Source: JBDHAC01 sp039589195 (lineage in GTDB: Bacteria > Gemmatimonadota > Gemmatimonadetes > Palauibacterales > Palauibacteraceae). From it: 14,818 nt of DNA. The translations under genes were made by a program, and so were the position numbers. This document shows, one piece after another, positions 1 through 7,722 of this stretch. How positions within the stretch are numbered: the first letter of the stretch is position 1; every line of letters starts with the position of its first letter. The DNA is taken from the NCBI GenBank assembly GCA_039589195.1, contig JBDHHV010000085.1:1-14818 (forward strand). Reading direction: 5' to 3'. The notes under the pieces are model-generated. The model saw only the letters and a list, made by a program, of their open reading frames with translations, had not been told where the DNA came from and made no database searches.

Positions 1-74
1 CCGGCCAGTGTCCGCATGCGGTGGTTCACACCCTCGTACACGCGGCGGTAGGCCGTTTCGATCCCTTCAGGCAT
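1..74 (-). CDS. Probable N-terminus of an unidentified protein, cut by the left edge
   Basis: Read leftward from an ATG at 74-72, the frame is open to the window edge and gives 24 complete codons (MPEGIETAYRRVYEGVNHRM, then RTLA). The composition looks coding: charged and amphipathic, unlike the Arg/Pro/Ser-rich translations of spurious frames here. A GGAG lies about 8 nt upstream of the ATG on the minus strand. The gene would be divergent from the BNR-repeat gene at 353, sharing the intergenic region 75-352. Too little is visible to assign a family. The plus-strand frame over 8-292 has typical shadow composition and was not preferred. Confidence 0.45.
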   Translation of the reverse strand, partial: MPEGIETAYRRVYEGVNHRMRTLA

Positions 75-352
75 CCCCAACACTCCGTGGCTTTACTGCT
101 CCCCACCAACTGAACGGGAGGGCACCGCCCCCCATCCAGACCGCTTCACGCCAGGATCACGGAAAAACCATGCCAGATAAGGGGCTGTGGCGCCACCCCC
201 GGGTGACTCGCGGGAACACTCCGCGGGACACGCCGGATTCACGGCCCGATCGCGGAGCGCACGCATTGCTAGCGCGTGGATGGGATCCGTAGCTTGGCGG
301 TCCAGACAGGAATCCCCGTCGTGCTCGTCCACGCCATAGGAGGGGTGTCTCA
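75..352. promoter_or_regulatory. Intergenic region upstream of the BNR-repeat gene
   Basis: About 280 bp with no convincing gene on either strand. If the leftward start at 74 is real, both promoters must lie here. No clear -35/-10 pair could be picked in either direction. Several short GC-rich partial inverted repeats occur (for example around 210-225) but none is convincing as an operator. The only firm element is the ribosome-binding site at 338-345. Confidence 0.35.
338..345 (+). promoter_or_regulatory. Shine-Dalgarno site for the BNR-repeat gene
   Basis: AGGAGGGG lies 7 nt before the ATG at 353 and is a near-perfect anti-16S match. It decides for the start at 353 over the in-frame ATG at 389, which has no comparable site. 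The chosen start gives the signal peptide an unusually long N-terminal region. Confidence 0.75.
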
Positions 353-3300
353 ATGCCTTCTCAGCGCCCGATCAGTCGCGAGCGATCCATGACTTCCCGG
401 TCACCCGGTTCGACAGCGCCGCACACCGGTTCAGCCGCGCCCCGCAAGCGGCGTGGCACGAAGCGACTCGCCGTCGGAACGGCGTTGATGGCGCTCCTCG
501 CGTCCGCGCCCGCCGATGTGCAGGCGCAAGACGGTGGGGCGGCGTACGACTCCGCCACGTTCGCGGGTCTGCGGTACCGGTCGATCGGCCCCACCCGCGG
601 AGGCCGCAGCACCGCCGTGGCCGGAATCACCGAACAGCCGCTCACCTTCTTCATGGGAGCGACGGGAGGTGGCGTATGGAAGACCACGGACGCCGGGCTC
701 AACTGGGCCAACATCTCCGACGGCTTCTTCGAGGCGGGCTCGATCGGCGCCATCGACGTGGCGGACAGCGATCCCAACGTGATCTACGTGGGAACCGGTT
801 CCGCCTGCACGCGGGGGAATACGTCGAAGGGGATCGGCATGTACCGCTCGCAGGACGGTGGGGACACCTGGTCGCACGTCGGGCTTCCGAACGCCGGTCA
901 GATCGGACGCATCGAGGTGCACCCCGACAATCCCGACGTGGCGTTCGTCGCGGCGTTGGGCGACCCCTTCGGGCCGAACCCCGAGCGGGGCGTCTACCGC
1001 ACCGTGGACGGTGGCGACAACTGGGAGCGTGTGCTCTTCCTGAGCGATTCGACGGGCTTCGTCGACCTCGCGCTCAACCAGAGGAACCCGCGCATCATCT
1101 TCGCCGCGGCCTGGCGGGCCGAGCGCAAGCCGTGGACGATGATCTCCGGCTCGTCGGAGAGCGGCATCTTCCGGTCGAAGGACGGCGGCGCCACATGGGG
1201 CAAGCTAGAGGGCGGACTCCCGACCGGGCTGGTGGGGAAGGCCGCGGTGACCGTGTCGCGCGCGAACCCCGATCGCGTTTGGGTGCTGATCGAAGCCCCT
1301 GACGGCAAGGGCGGCGTATACCGCTCCGATGATGGGGGAGAGAGCTGGAGCCACGTCAACCGGAATCGGAATCTCCAGCAGCGCGCCTGGTACTACACCC
1401 ACATCTACGCCGATCCGGTCGACGAGAACACGGTATACGCGCTCAACACCTCCTACTACAAATCGATCGACGGGGGGCAGACGTTCCAGTCGTATCGCGT
1501 CCCGCACGGTGACGTGCACGATCTGTGGGTGAACTACGAAGATCCCGACAAGCAGGTGGTGGCCGACGACGGCGGCGCGCAGGTCACGACGAACGGCGCC
1601 GGGAGCTGGTCCACGTACTACAACCAGCCGACGGCCGAAATGTACCGGGTGTTCGTCGACGACCAGTTCCCGTACCGCGTGTATGGCTCGCAGCAGGACA
1701 ACTCGACGATCACGGTGCCGAGCCGTCCGTTGCCGGGCGTCACCCCGTCGCAGCACTGGGCGTCGGTCGGGGGGTGCGAGAGCGGGCACATCGCGATCGA
1801 TCCGCGCGACCCGATGGTCACCTACGCGGGCTGCTACGGGGGCAACATCAACCGCGTCGATCGGCGCACCGGCGACGTCCGCGCGATCCTCATCTACCCG
1901 CAGCTCCAACTCGGGCAGGCGCCCAAGACGCTGAAGTACCGGTTCCAGTGGAACGCGCCGATCCGCCTCTCGCCCCACAACCCGGACATGGTCTACCACA
2001 CGTCCAATCACGTGCACCGCACGACGGACATGGGGCATTCGTGGGAGACGATCAGCCCGGACCTCACCCGCAACGACACGACGAAGCAGTACCACGCGGG
2101 CGAGCCGATCACGATGGACAACACGGGCGTCGAGGTATACGGCGTCGTGTTCGCGTTCGAGGAGTCCCCGCACGAGCAGGGCGTGCTGTGGGCGGGGTCG
2201 GATGATGGTCTCGTCCATATCTCGCGCGATGACGGTGCGAATTGGGACGACATCACGCCCCCCGGGATGCCGGAGTGGGGGACCGTCAACATGATCGAAC
2301 TGTCCGCGCACGGTTCCGGCCGGGCCTTCCTCGCCGTGCAGAAGTACCGGCAGGCGGACTACAGCGCGTATATGTTCCGCACGGATGACTACGGGCAGAC
2401 GTGGGAACGGCTCGGGACGCAGGGGATCGCGGACGGCCATTTCGTGCGCGTGATCCGAGAAGACCCGGATCGCCAGGGGCTGCTGTACGCGGGCACCGAG
2501 TACGGCATGTACGTGAGCTTCGACGACGGACGGAGCTGGCAGTCCTTCCAGCTGAACCTGCCGGTCACGCCCATCACGGACCTTCGCGTGCACCAGGGTG
2601 ACCTGGTCGTGGCGACGCAGGGGCGCTCGTTCTGGATTCTGGATGACCTCTCGCCGTTGCACGAGCTGTCGCCGGCGGTGGCCGGTGCCGATCTCCACCT
2701 GTTCGATCCGGCTGATACGTATGCCGCCTCCTTCGGCGGCGGGTTTGGAGGGGGTGGCGGCGGCGGACGCCCGAACGGAGCGATCATGTACTACTCGCTC
2801 GGCGAGGAGTCCGACGAGCCGCTGCTCATGGAGATCCTGAACGCGCGCGGGGAAGCAGTGCGGATCTTCTCCAGCCAGCCGTCCAAGTTCGACGACGCGA
2901 TGAAGGAAGCGCGCGGGCTGCGACCCGAGTTCGAGCCAGGAGAGATCCCGGCCGACGCCGGACTCAACCGGACGGCCTGGAACCTGACGGAGGAGGGTGC
3001 CGATCTCGTGGAGGGCGCCAGGATCTGGGGCTTCACAGGCCCCGTGCCCGCCGTGCCCGGCAGCTATCAGGTTCGCTTGACGTTGGGCGACGTCGTGCAG
3101 ACGCAGGACTTCGAGGTATTGATCGACCCGCGTGTGGCCGATCAGGTCTCGGTGGCGGATCTGCAGGAGCGGCACGACCTGATGGTCCGCGTGCGCGACA
3201 TGCTCCAGCAGTCGCACGACGCGATCCGGGACATCCGCTCGGTGCGGTCGCAGATGAAGGAGCAGGCGACGCTGGCCAAGGATGCGGGCTTCGGCGACGA

Positions 3301-3634
3301 GTTCATCGACATGGCGGACGAGACGGGGAAGAAGCTGACGGGCGTCGAGGAGGAGCTGATGCAGACGAAGAACGAGAGCGGTCAGGACCCGCTCAACTTC
3401 CCGCCGATGCTCGACAACCACATCGCGGCGCTGTACGGCTACATCCTCGGCACGCAGGACCGACCCAATCAGGGCGCCATCGAGCGGGCCGACGACCTCC
3501 AGGGCGAGCTCAACGTACAGCTGCACGAGTTGCAGGTGATCCTCGAGACGGACGTAGCGGACTTCAACTCGAGGTTGCGCGAGAACGGCGTACCGGGGGT
3601 GATCATGAAGACGCGGCCTCGCGCCACCAGCTGA
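353..3634 (+). CDS. Secreted BNR/Asp-box beta-propeller protein (sortilin VPS10-like, 'glycosyl hydrolase' family)
   Basis: The protein has 1093 residues. The N-terminus is basic (RKRRGTKR at 31-38), followed by a hydrophobic stretch (about 39-52) and a likely signal peptidase I site after VQA (residue 58), so it is probably exported. Asp-boxes of the S/T-x-D-x-G-x-T/S-W type recur at about 111, 166, 217, 275, 325, 371, 557, 624, 677 and 722, with a degenerate copy near 412. This is the hallmark of BNR/sortilin propellers, probably two stacked propellers. A glycine-rich linker (about 795-805) leads to a C-terminal region with a beta-sandwich-like part (about 880-925) and a charged helical part (about 935-1060). 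Such proteins of about 1,000-1,100 residues are common in Gemmatimonadota, Acidobacteriota and Bacteroidota and are often called glycosyl hydrolases, but enzymatic activity is generally unproven. A scaffold, binding or peptide-processing role is equally possible. The gene ends 45 bp before the ligase gene at 3680; co-transcription is possible but not shown. Confidence 0.88.
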   Translation: MPSQRPISRERSMTSRSPGSTAPHTGSAAPRKRRGTKRLAVGTALMALLASAPADVQAQDGGAAYDSATFAGLRYRSIGPTRGGRSTAVAGITEQPLTFFMGATGGGVWKTTDAGLNWANISDGFFEAGSIGAIDVADSDPNVIYVGTGSACTRGNTSKGIGMYRSQDGGDTWSHVGLPNAGQIGRIEVHPDNPDVAFVAALGDPFGPNPERGVYRTVDGGDNWERVLFLSDSTGFVDLALNQRNPRIIFAAAWRAERKPWTMISGSSESGIFRSKDGGATWGKLEGGLPTGLVGKAAVTVSRANPDRVWVLIEAPDGKGGVYRSDDGGESWSHVNRNRNLQQRAWYYTHIYADPVDENTVYALNTSYYKSIDGGQTFQSYRVPHGDVHDLWVNYEDPDKQVVADDGGAQVTTNGAGSWSTYYNQPTAEMYRVFVDDQFPYRVYGSQQDNSTITVPSRPLPGVTPSQHWASVGGCESGHIAIDPRDPMVTYAGCYGGNINRVDRRTGDVRAILIYPQLQLGQAPKTLKYRFQWNAPIRLSPHNPDMVYHTSNHVHRTTDMGHSWETISPDLTRNDTTKQYHAGEPITMDNTGVEVYGVVFAFEESPHEQGVLWAGSDDGLVHISRDDGANWDDITPPGMPEWGTVNMIELSAHGSGRAFLAVQKYRQADYSAYMFRTDDYGQTWERLGTQGIADGHFVRVIREDPDRQGLLYAGTEYGMYVSFDDGRSWQSFQLNLPVTPITDLRVHQGDLVVATQGRSFWILDDLSPLHELSPAVAGADLHLFDPADTYAASFGGGFGGGGGGGRPNGAIMYYSLGEESDEPLLMEILNARGEAVRIFSSQPSKFDDAMKEARGLRPEFEPGEIPADAGLNRTAWNLTEEGADLVEGARIWGFTGPVPAVPGSYQVRLTLGDVVQTQDFEVLIDPRVADQVSVADLQERHDLMVRVRDMLQQSHDAIRDIRSVRSQMKEQATLAKDAGFGDEFIDMADETGKKLTGVEEELMQTKNESGQDPLNFPPMLDNHIAALYGYILGTQDRPNQGAIERADDLQGELNVQLHELQVILETDVADFNSRLRENGVPGVIMKTRPRATS

Positions 3635-3667
3635 TGGCCCCTCCCGTTCTTGTTTGTGACCGAGGGT

Positions 3668-3674
3668 AAAGGAG
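3668..3674 (+). promoter_or_regulatory. Shine-Dalgarno site deciding the ligase start
   Basis: AAAGGAG ends 5 nt before the ATG at 3680. The same frame can be extended to a TTG at 3650, but that codon has no ribosome-binding site and the extra ten residues show no family similarity. The ATG at 3680 is therefore chosen. Confidence 0.7.
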
Positions 3675-3679
3675 ACTCC

Positions 3680-5005
3680 ATGCGCCTCGCACCGATCGCC
3701 CGCGTTCTCGACCTCGTGCCCGCCGAGAGCCAGAGCATCCTGAACCTCTCTCCGGAGGAGGCCCGGACGCGCCTGCTGTCGGACGCGCCCGAGAGAGTCC
3801 TCGAGATCGAGGGTTCCTTCGCTCTGGTGGCGCGCGATGGCGAGCGAGTGCGCATGGCACGGAGCCTGGATCGGCCGCTGCGTTATTTCCTGGCCAAGGA
3901 GGCCGACGGCCCCATGCTGGTGGTCGCGGATCGGATCGATGCGATTCGGGATGCGCTCGAGGGCGAGGGCTACGCCGACCAGTTCCACCCCACGTATACG
4001 CGGATGGTACCGGCACACCACGTCACGGAGATCCGGCTCGTGGGGTGCCCCGACCCCAACCCCACCTACCAGCGTTTCTTCGATCCGCCGCGGGGGGAGC
4101 TTCCACCCGACGTCGACGCGATCGGGCAAGCCTACGTCGACGCCCTCCTGTACGAGGTCGACCAGTGGCTGTCGAGCGTGCCCGCGGACGATCCGATCGG
4201 CGTGTTGTTCTCCGGCGGGATCGACTCGGGGGCCGTCCTCATCGCCCTGTATCACGCGCTGCTCGGCCGCGGTGAGGCACCGACGCGTCTCAAGGCGTTC
4301 ACGCTTGCCGTGGATGGCGGGGGGAGCGACATGGCCCAGGCGCGCGAGTTCCTGCGTGCCTGCGACCTCGAGATCCTGGGCGAGACGATCGAAGTGGAGC
4401 GGCGGGCCGTGGATCCGCTCGGGGCCGTGGAGGTGATCGAGGACTACAAGGCGCTCGACGTCGAGTGCGCGGCCGTGAACCTGGCACTGCTCCAGGGCAT
4501 CCGGGATCGGTACCCGAGATGGCGCTGGCTGGCCGACGGGGACGGCGGGGATGAGAACCTCAAGGACTACCCGATCGAGGAAAACCCCGAGCTCACGATC
4601 CGGAGCGTGGTCGGGAATCGGATGCTGTACCAGGAAGGGTGGGGCGTGGACGCGGTGAAGCACTCGCTGACCTACAGCGGCGGCCTCAGCCGGGGGTGCG
4701 TTCGCGGGCACGCGCCCGCGAGCAGATACGGCTTCCGCCTGTTCAGCCCGTTCGCCCGATCCCGCGTGGTCCGCGTGGCCGAGGCGATCCCGTTCGACAC
4801 GCTGACGAAGGGTTCCCACGGCGCGCTCTACGAGCTCAAGGGGAGCATCGTGACCCGCGGCGTGGAGCAGGCGACCGGGATTCGCATGCCGGCCTATCCG
4901 AAGCGCCGGTTTCAGGACGGGGCGGCCTCGCCCTCGCTTGCAACCCGGCTGTTCGATCGGACGGAATCCCGGTACCGACGCCACTTCCTGTCTCTGTACG
5001 CGTGA
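3680..5005 (+). CDS. Asparagine-synthetase-like ATP-dependent amide ligase without glutaminase nucleophile
   Basis: The protein has 441 residues. Residues 40-120 resemble the distal half of a class II glutamine amidotransferase (Ntn) domain (GSFALVARDG at 45-54). The chain begins MRLAP, so the catalytic Cys2 and the first part of that domain are absent. The synthetase half is intact: the PP-loop SGGIDSG (178-184) binds ATP pyrophosphate, DGDGGDEN (286-293) matches the acidic GEGADE-type motif, SPFARSRVVRVAEAIPFD (356-373) matches the 'PFLDHRLVE' region, and the Lys/Arg-rich segment 387-410 ends in PKRRF, like AsnB and beta-lactam synthetases. AsnB is usually 500-630 residues, so this is a short form. 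It should adenylate a carboxylate and form an amide from ammonia, an amine or an internal amine; it is unlikely to use glutamine. Substrate is unknown. It is the first of three packed genes with the radical SAM and FAD genes. True asparagine synthetase is unlikely. Confidence 0.85.
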   Translation: MRLAPIARVLDLVPAESQSILNLSPEEARTRLLSDAPERVLEIEGSFALVARDGERVRMARSLDRPLRYFLAKEADGPMLVVADRIDAIRDALEGEGYADQFHPTYTRMVPAHHVTEIRLVGCPDPNPTYQRFFDPPRGELPPDVDAIGQAYVDALLYEVDQWLSSVPADDPIGVLFSGGIDSGAVLIALYHALLGRGEAPTRLKAFTLAVDGGGSDMAQAREFLRACDLEILGETIEVERRAVDPLGAVEVIEDYKALDVECAAVNLALLQGIRDRYPRWRWLADGDGGDENLKDYPIEENPELTIRSVVGNRMLYQEGWGVDAVKHSLTYSGGLSRGCVRGHAPASRYGFRLFSPFARSRVVRVAEAIPFDTLTKGSHGALYELKGSIVTRGVEQATGIRMPAYPKRRFQDGAASPSLATRLFDRTESRYRRHFLSLYA

Positions 5006-5035
5006 CGCGAGGGTCACCCCGAGGCGGCTGATCCC

Positions 5036-6052
5036 ATGGCGCCGGAAACCACTTCCGGATCGGGTACCGCGACCGATCCTCGGGGCTGGGGGAGAGCGAG
5101 GATCCGAGCGCTGCGCCCCCCGAAGAAGCCGGTCAACCCGTTCACGCCACACGGCCATTTGTGGGAGGAAGAGCGAGCCCGTGAGGGTGGGGCGCGACGG
5201 GTCCTCACCATCTTTCTGACCGGAGCGGAGTGTCCGTTCACCTGCCTCTTCTGCGATCTGTGGCGGGGCACGCTCGACGGGCCCACGCCACGGGGTGCGA
5301 TCCCGGCGCAGATCGATCACGTGCTCGAGCGGCGAATCCCGCCGCCCGCGGGTGCGGCGCTCAAGCTGTACAACGCCAGTAGCTTCTTCGATGCCCGCGC
5401 GGTGCCCGTGGCCGACCACGCGCGCATCTGCGAGCTGGCCGCGCCGTTCGCCCGAGTCACGGTCGAGTGTCATCCGCGACTCATCGCCGCCCGGCGCGAC
5501 GCCGTCCCTCTCGGAGCGGATCACTGCGTCCGGTTCGCCGATCGGCTCGATGGAGATCTCGAGGTGGCCATGGGGCTCGAGACGGTGCACCCCGGGGTCT
5601 TCCCGCGCCTGAACAAGGGGATGGAGATCACGGACTTCGACCGGGCGGCGGACTTCCTTCGCGATCATGGGATCGGCGTGCGGGCGTTCGTGCTCCTCGG
5701 CCTGCCCTTCGTGTCGAGACGCGAGGCGCGCGCCTGGGCGGTTCGGAGCGCGGCGTACGCGCTCGAGGCGGGGGCGGCTCGTGTGAGCCTCATCCCGCTC
5801 CGCACCGGGAACGGTGCGCTCGACGCTCTCGATGCGGAGGGTGAGCTGGATCGCGTGCGGCTCGAAGATCTGGAGGAGACGCTGGAGGAGGTCCTGGACC
5901 TCGGCGGGGGCATCGCGGAGGCCGACCTGTGGGACGCGAGCGCGCTCTCGGACTGCGACTCGTGCGCGGGCGCACGGATCCGGCGATTGGCGGTCATGAA
6001 CATGACGGGCAAGGTGCTCCCGCGAGCGTCGTGCGCGGACTGCGGTCACTGA
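5036..6052 (+). CDS. Radical SAM protein, RaSEA/TIGR01210-like (archaeosine-synthase-related fold)
   Basis: The protein has 338 residues. The radical SAM CX3CX2C motif is Cys66, Cys70 and Cys73 (ECPFTCLFC), for the 4Fe-4S cluster that cleaves S-adenosylmethionine. Later landmarks are KLYNASSFFD (110-119), VECHPRL (143-149), MGLETVHPGVFPRLNKGM (179-196) and RAFVLLGLPF (216-225). From memory these match the layout of the radical SAM partner of archaeosine synthase (RaSEA), which has FTSGSFLD, GLET and INKG at equivalent places. Two C-terminal pairs, Cys307/Cys310 and Cys333/Cys336, could bind zinc or another cluster. Bacteria do not normally make archaeosine, so the substrate here is unknown and the name reflects family only. 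The gene starts 30 bp after the ligase stop and ends 3 bp before the FAD gene start. The ATG at 5036 has only a weak ribosome-binding site, consistent with translational coupling. Confidence 0.85.
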   Translation: MAPETTSGSGTATDPRGWGRARIRALRPPKKPVNPFTPHGHLWEEERAREGGARRVLTIFLTGAECPFTCLFCDLWRGTLDGPTPRGAIPAQIDHVLERRIPPPAGAALKLYNASSFFDARAVPVADHARICELAAPFARVTVECHPRLIAARRDAVPLGADHCVRFADRLDGDLEVAMGLETVHPGVFPRLNKGMEITDFDRAADFLRDHGIGVRAFVLLGLPFVSRREARAWAVRSAAYALEAGAARVSLIPLRTGNGALDALDAEGELDRVRLEDLEETLEEVLDLGGGIAEADLWDASALSDCDSCAGARIRRLAVMNMTGKVLPRASCADCGH

Positions 6053-6055
6053 ACC

Positions 6056-7708
6056 ATGGGAGCCTGGACGATCGGGATCGTGGGCGCCGGATTCGCGGGC
6101 TCGATCCTGGCCCGCATCCTGAGCGCGCTCGGCCACCACGTGGTTCTCCTCGAGCGCGGGCGTCACCCCCGCTTCACGCTCGGAGAATCCTCCACTCCGC
6201 TGGCAGCCATCTGCCTGGAGAGGCTGGCCCGGCGGTACGGGCTGGACGATCTGGACGCCCTCGCCGCGTATGGGCGCTGGACCCGGCGTTTTCCCGATCT
6301 GCGACGCGGACTCAAGCGAGGCTTCACGTTCTACGCGCACCGCTCCGGGCAGGAGTACGCGAACGGGCGCGCCAACGAGTCCCGTCTTCTGGTCGCGGCG
6401 AGTCCCGATGATTCGGTCGCGGATGCGCACTGGCTTCGTGCCGATGTGGACCACTACCTGGCACGACGGGCGGCCTCGGAGGGAGTCGAGTTGCTCGAAG
6501 AGGTATCGCTGGAGTCCATGGAGGCGATCGGCAGGGGCTGGCGTCTGAGTGGCTCGCGGTCGGGCCACCCGCTGCGTTTCGACGTCGACTTCGTGGTGGA
6601 TGCCTCCGGAGCGGGCGGATTCGTGCCCGGCCAGCTCGGGCTCGCGGCGGCTCCGGCGGCACCCCCCGGGTGGTCGTTTCCGCGGACCGGGCTGGTGTAC
6701 GGACACTTCGCGGACCTGACGCCGTTCGCTGAGGCCGCCGACTCCGCGAGAGCGGAGTTCGAGCCGGGACCATATCCGGATGAGCGCGCGGCCGTGCACC
6801 ACCTCACCGAAGACGGGTGGGTGTACGTCCTGCCGTTCGACGACGGCGTGGTGAGCGCCGGCTTCGTGGTCGATCACGACGCCGCCGGGGTCGATTGGAA
6901 CGAGTTGCAGGGTCATGGACCCGAGATCGCGTGGGGAGCGCTGCTGCGCCGTTACCCCGCCCTGGCCCGACAATTCGAGACGGCTCGGCCCATCCGCCCG
7001 CCCGGCATCATCCCCCTTCTCCAGCGACGGGTGGAGCGGGCCGTGGGCGAGCGGTGGGCGCTTCTCCCGTTCACGTACGGCTTCCTCAGCCCCCTGTATT
7101 CCACCGGAATCGCGTGGAGCCTCACCGCGGTCGAGCGGCTCGCCCGTCTGTTCGAGGATCCGGCGGGCGGCGGCGCGGGCGCTGACCCGGCGGGCGCGTC
7201 GGGAACGGAGTTCCAAGAGAGCCTCGGCGAGGGGCTCTCACGGTACGAAGCCCTCCTGAGCACGGAGGCGGACCATCTGGCGCGACTCATCGGCCAGGCG
7301 TACCGGCTGCGCACACGGTTCGACGACTTCGTGGCCTGGAGCTTCTTCTACTTCGCCGCCGCGAGCTTCTCGGAAGCCTGGCAGCGACTCACCGACCCGC
7401 TCGACGTCCGCGGCTGGACGGCGATCGGGTTTCTGGGAGCGACCGATCCGGCCCTGTGCCGCGGGATGCACGAGGCACGTGAATGGCTCGAAAGACGCGC
7501 CGAGACCGGTTCCGGGAACGGCGGCGGCACCCTGGAGGAGGTCGTGCGGGACCGGATCGCTACCCGCGATATCGCGGGTCTTTGCGACCCGGCGCGGCGG
7601 CGCCTGTACCCGGTGGACCTGGAGCCCCTGGTGCGCAACGCCGAACACATCGGTCTTTCGCCCGCGGAATGCAGGGCGCGGCTCCCTCGCCTGCGGATCC
7701 CGGCGTAG
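6056..7708 (+). CDS. FAD-dependent oxidoreductase, tryptophan-halogenase/geranylgeranyl-reductase-like superfamily
   Basis: The protein has 550 residues. The N-terminal Rossmann motif GAGFAG (10-15) with Glu33 binds FAD. GESSTPL (43-49) corresponds to the GEST-type motif of flavin-dependent halogenases and relatives. DASG (182-185) is the second FAD/NAD(P) motif, and SPLYSTGIAWSL (345-356) is the C-terminal FAD-contact region. Lys87, in GLKRGFTFY, sits where halogenases carry the lysine that handles hypohalous acid, but the WxWxIP motif is replaced by GWVYVLP (254-260). The enzyme may therefore be a monooxygenase, dehydrogenase or reductase rather than a halogenase. Residues 360-550 form an extra, mostly helical C-terminal region containing an aromatic-rich segment (427-434). 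The gene begins 3 bp after the radical SAM stop, so translation is probably coupled. The next gene is convergent, with only 14 bp between stops and no visible hairpin. Confidence 0.86.
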   Translation: MGAWTIGIVGAGFAGSILARILSALGHHVVLLERGRHPRFTLGESSTPLAAICLERLARRYGLDDLDALAAYGRWTRRFPDLRRGLKRGFTFYAHRSGQEYANGRANESRLLVAASPDDSVADAHWLRADVDHYLARRAASEGVELLEEVSLESMEAIGRGWRLSGSRSGHPLRFDVDFVVDASGAGGFVPGQLGLAAAPAAPPGWSFPRTGLVYGHFADLTPFAEAADSARAEFEPGPYPDERAAVHHLTEDGWVYVLPFDDGVVSAGFVVDHDAAGVDWNELQGHGPEIAWGALLRRYPALARQFETARPIRPPGIIPLLQRRVERAVGERWALLPFTYGFLSPLYSTGIAWSLTAVERLARLFEDPAGGGAGADPAGASGTEFQESLGEGLSRYEALLSTEADHLARLIGQAYRLRTRFDDFVAWSFFYFAAASFSEAWQRLTDPLDVRGWTAIGFLGATDPALCRGMHEAREWLERRAETGSGNGGGTLEEVVRDRIATRDIAGLCDPARRRLYPVDLEPLVRNAEHIGLSPAECRARLPRLRIPA

Positions 7709-7722
7709 CCCACCCGCTATCC

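Noticed and set aside
8..292. Plus-strand open frame of 94 codons at the left edge
   Set aside because: The Pro/Arg/Gly-rich composition is typical of non-coding GC-rich frames. There is no clear ribosome-binding site, and it conflicts with the better leftward start at 74.
353..3634. Reading the Asp-box repeats as evidence for a sialidase
   Set aside because: Asp-boxes are structural and shared by sortilins, sialidases and many non-enzymatic propellers. The arginine triad and RIP motif of sialidases were not recognised.
3635..3679. Possible small precursor-peptide gene between the BNR gene and the ligase gene
   Set aside because: The gap is only 45 bp and holds a ribosome-binding site and leader. 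The gaps of 30 and 3 bp further on are also too small for a precursor peptide.
1205..7216. A 2003-codon open frame on the minus strand spanning most of the left half of the window
   Set aside because: It is antisense to four genes with clear family motifs. Its translation is rich in Arg, His, Val and Leu with no domain or motif. In GC-rich DNA with strong third-position G/C bias, stop codons are rare in one antisense frame, which explains its length.
7709..7722. Bidirectional terminator between the convergent FAD and MFS genes
   Set aside because: The 14-bp gap contains no inverted repeat or T-tract.
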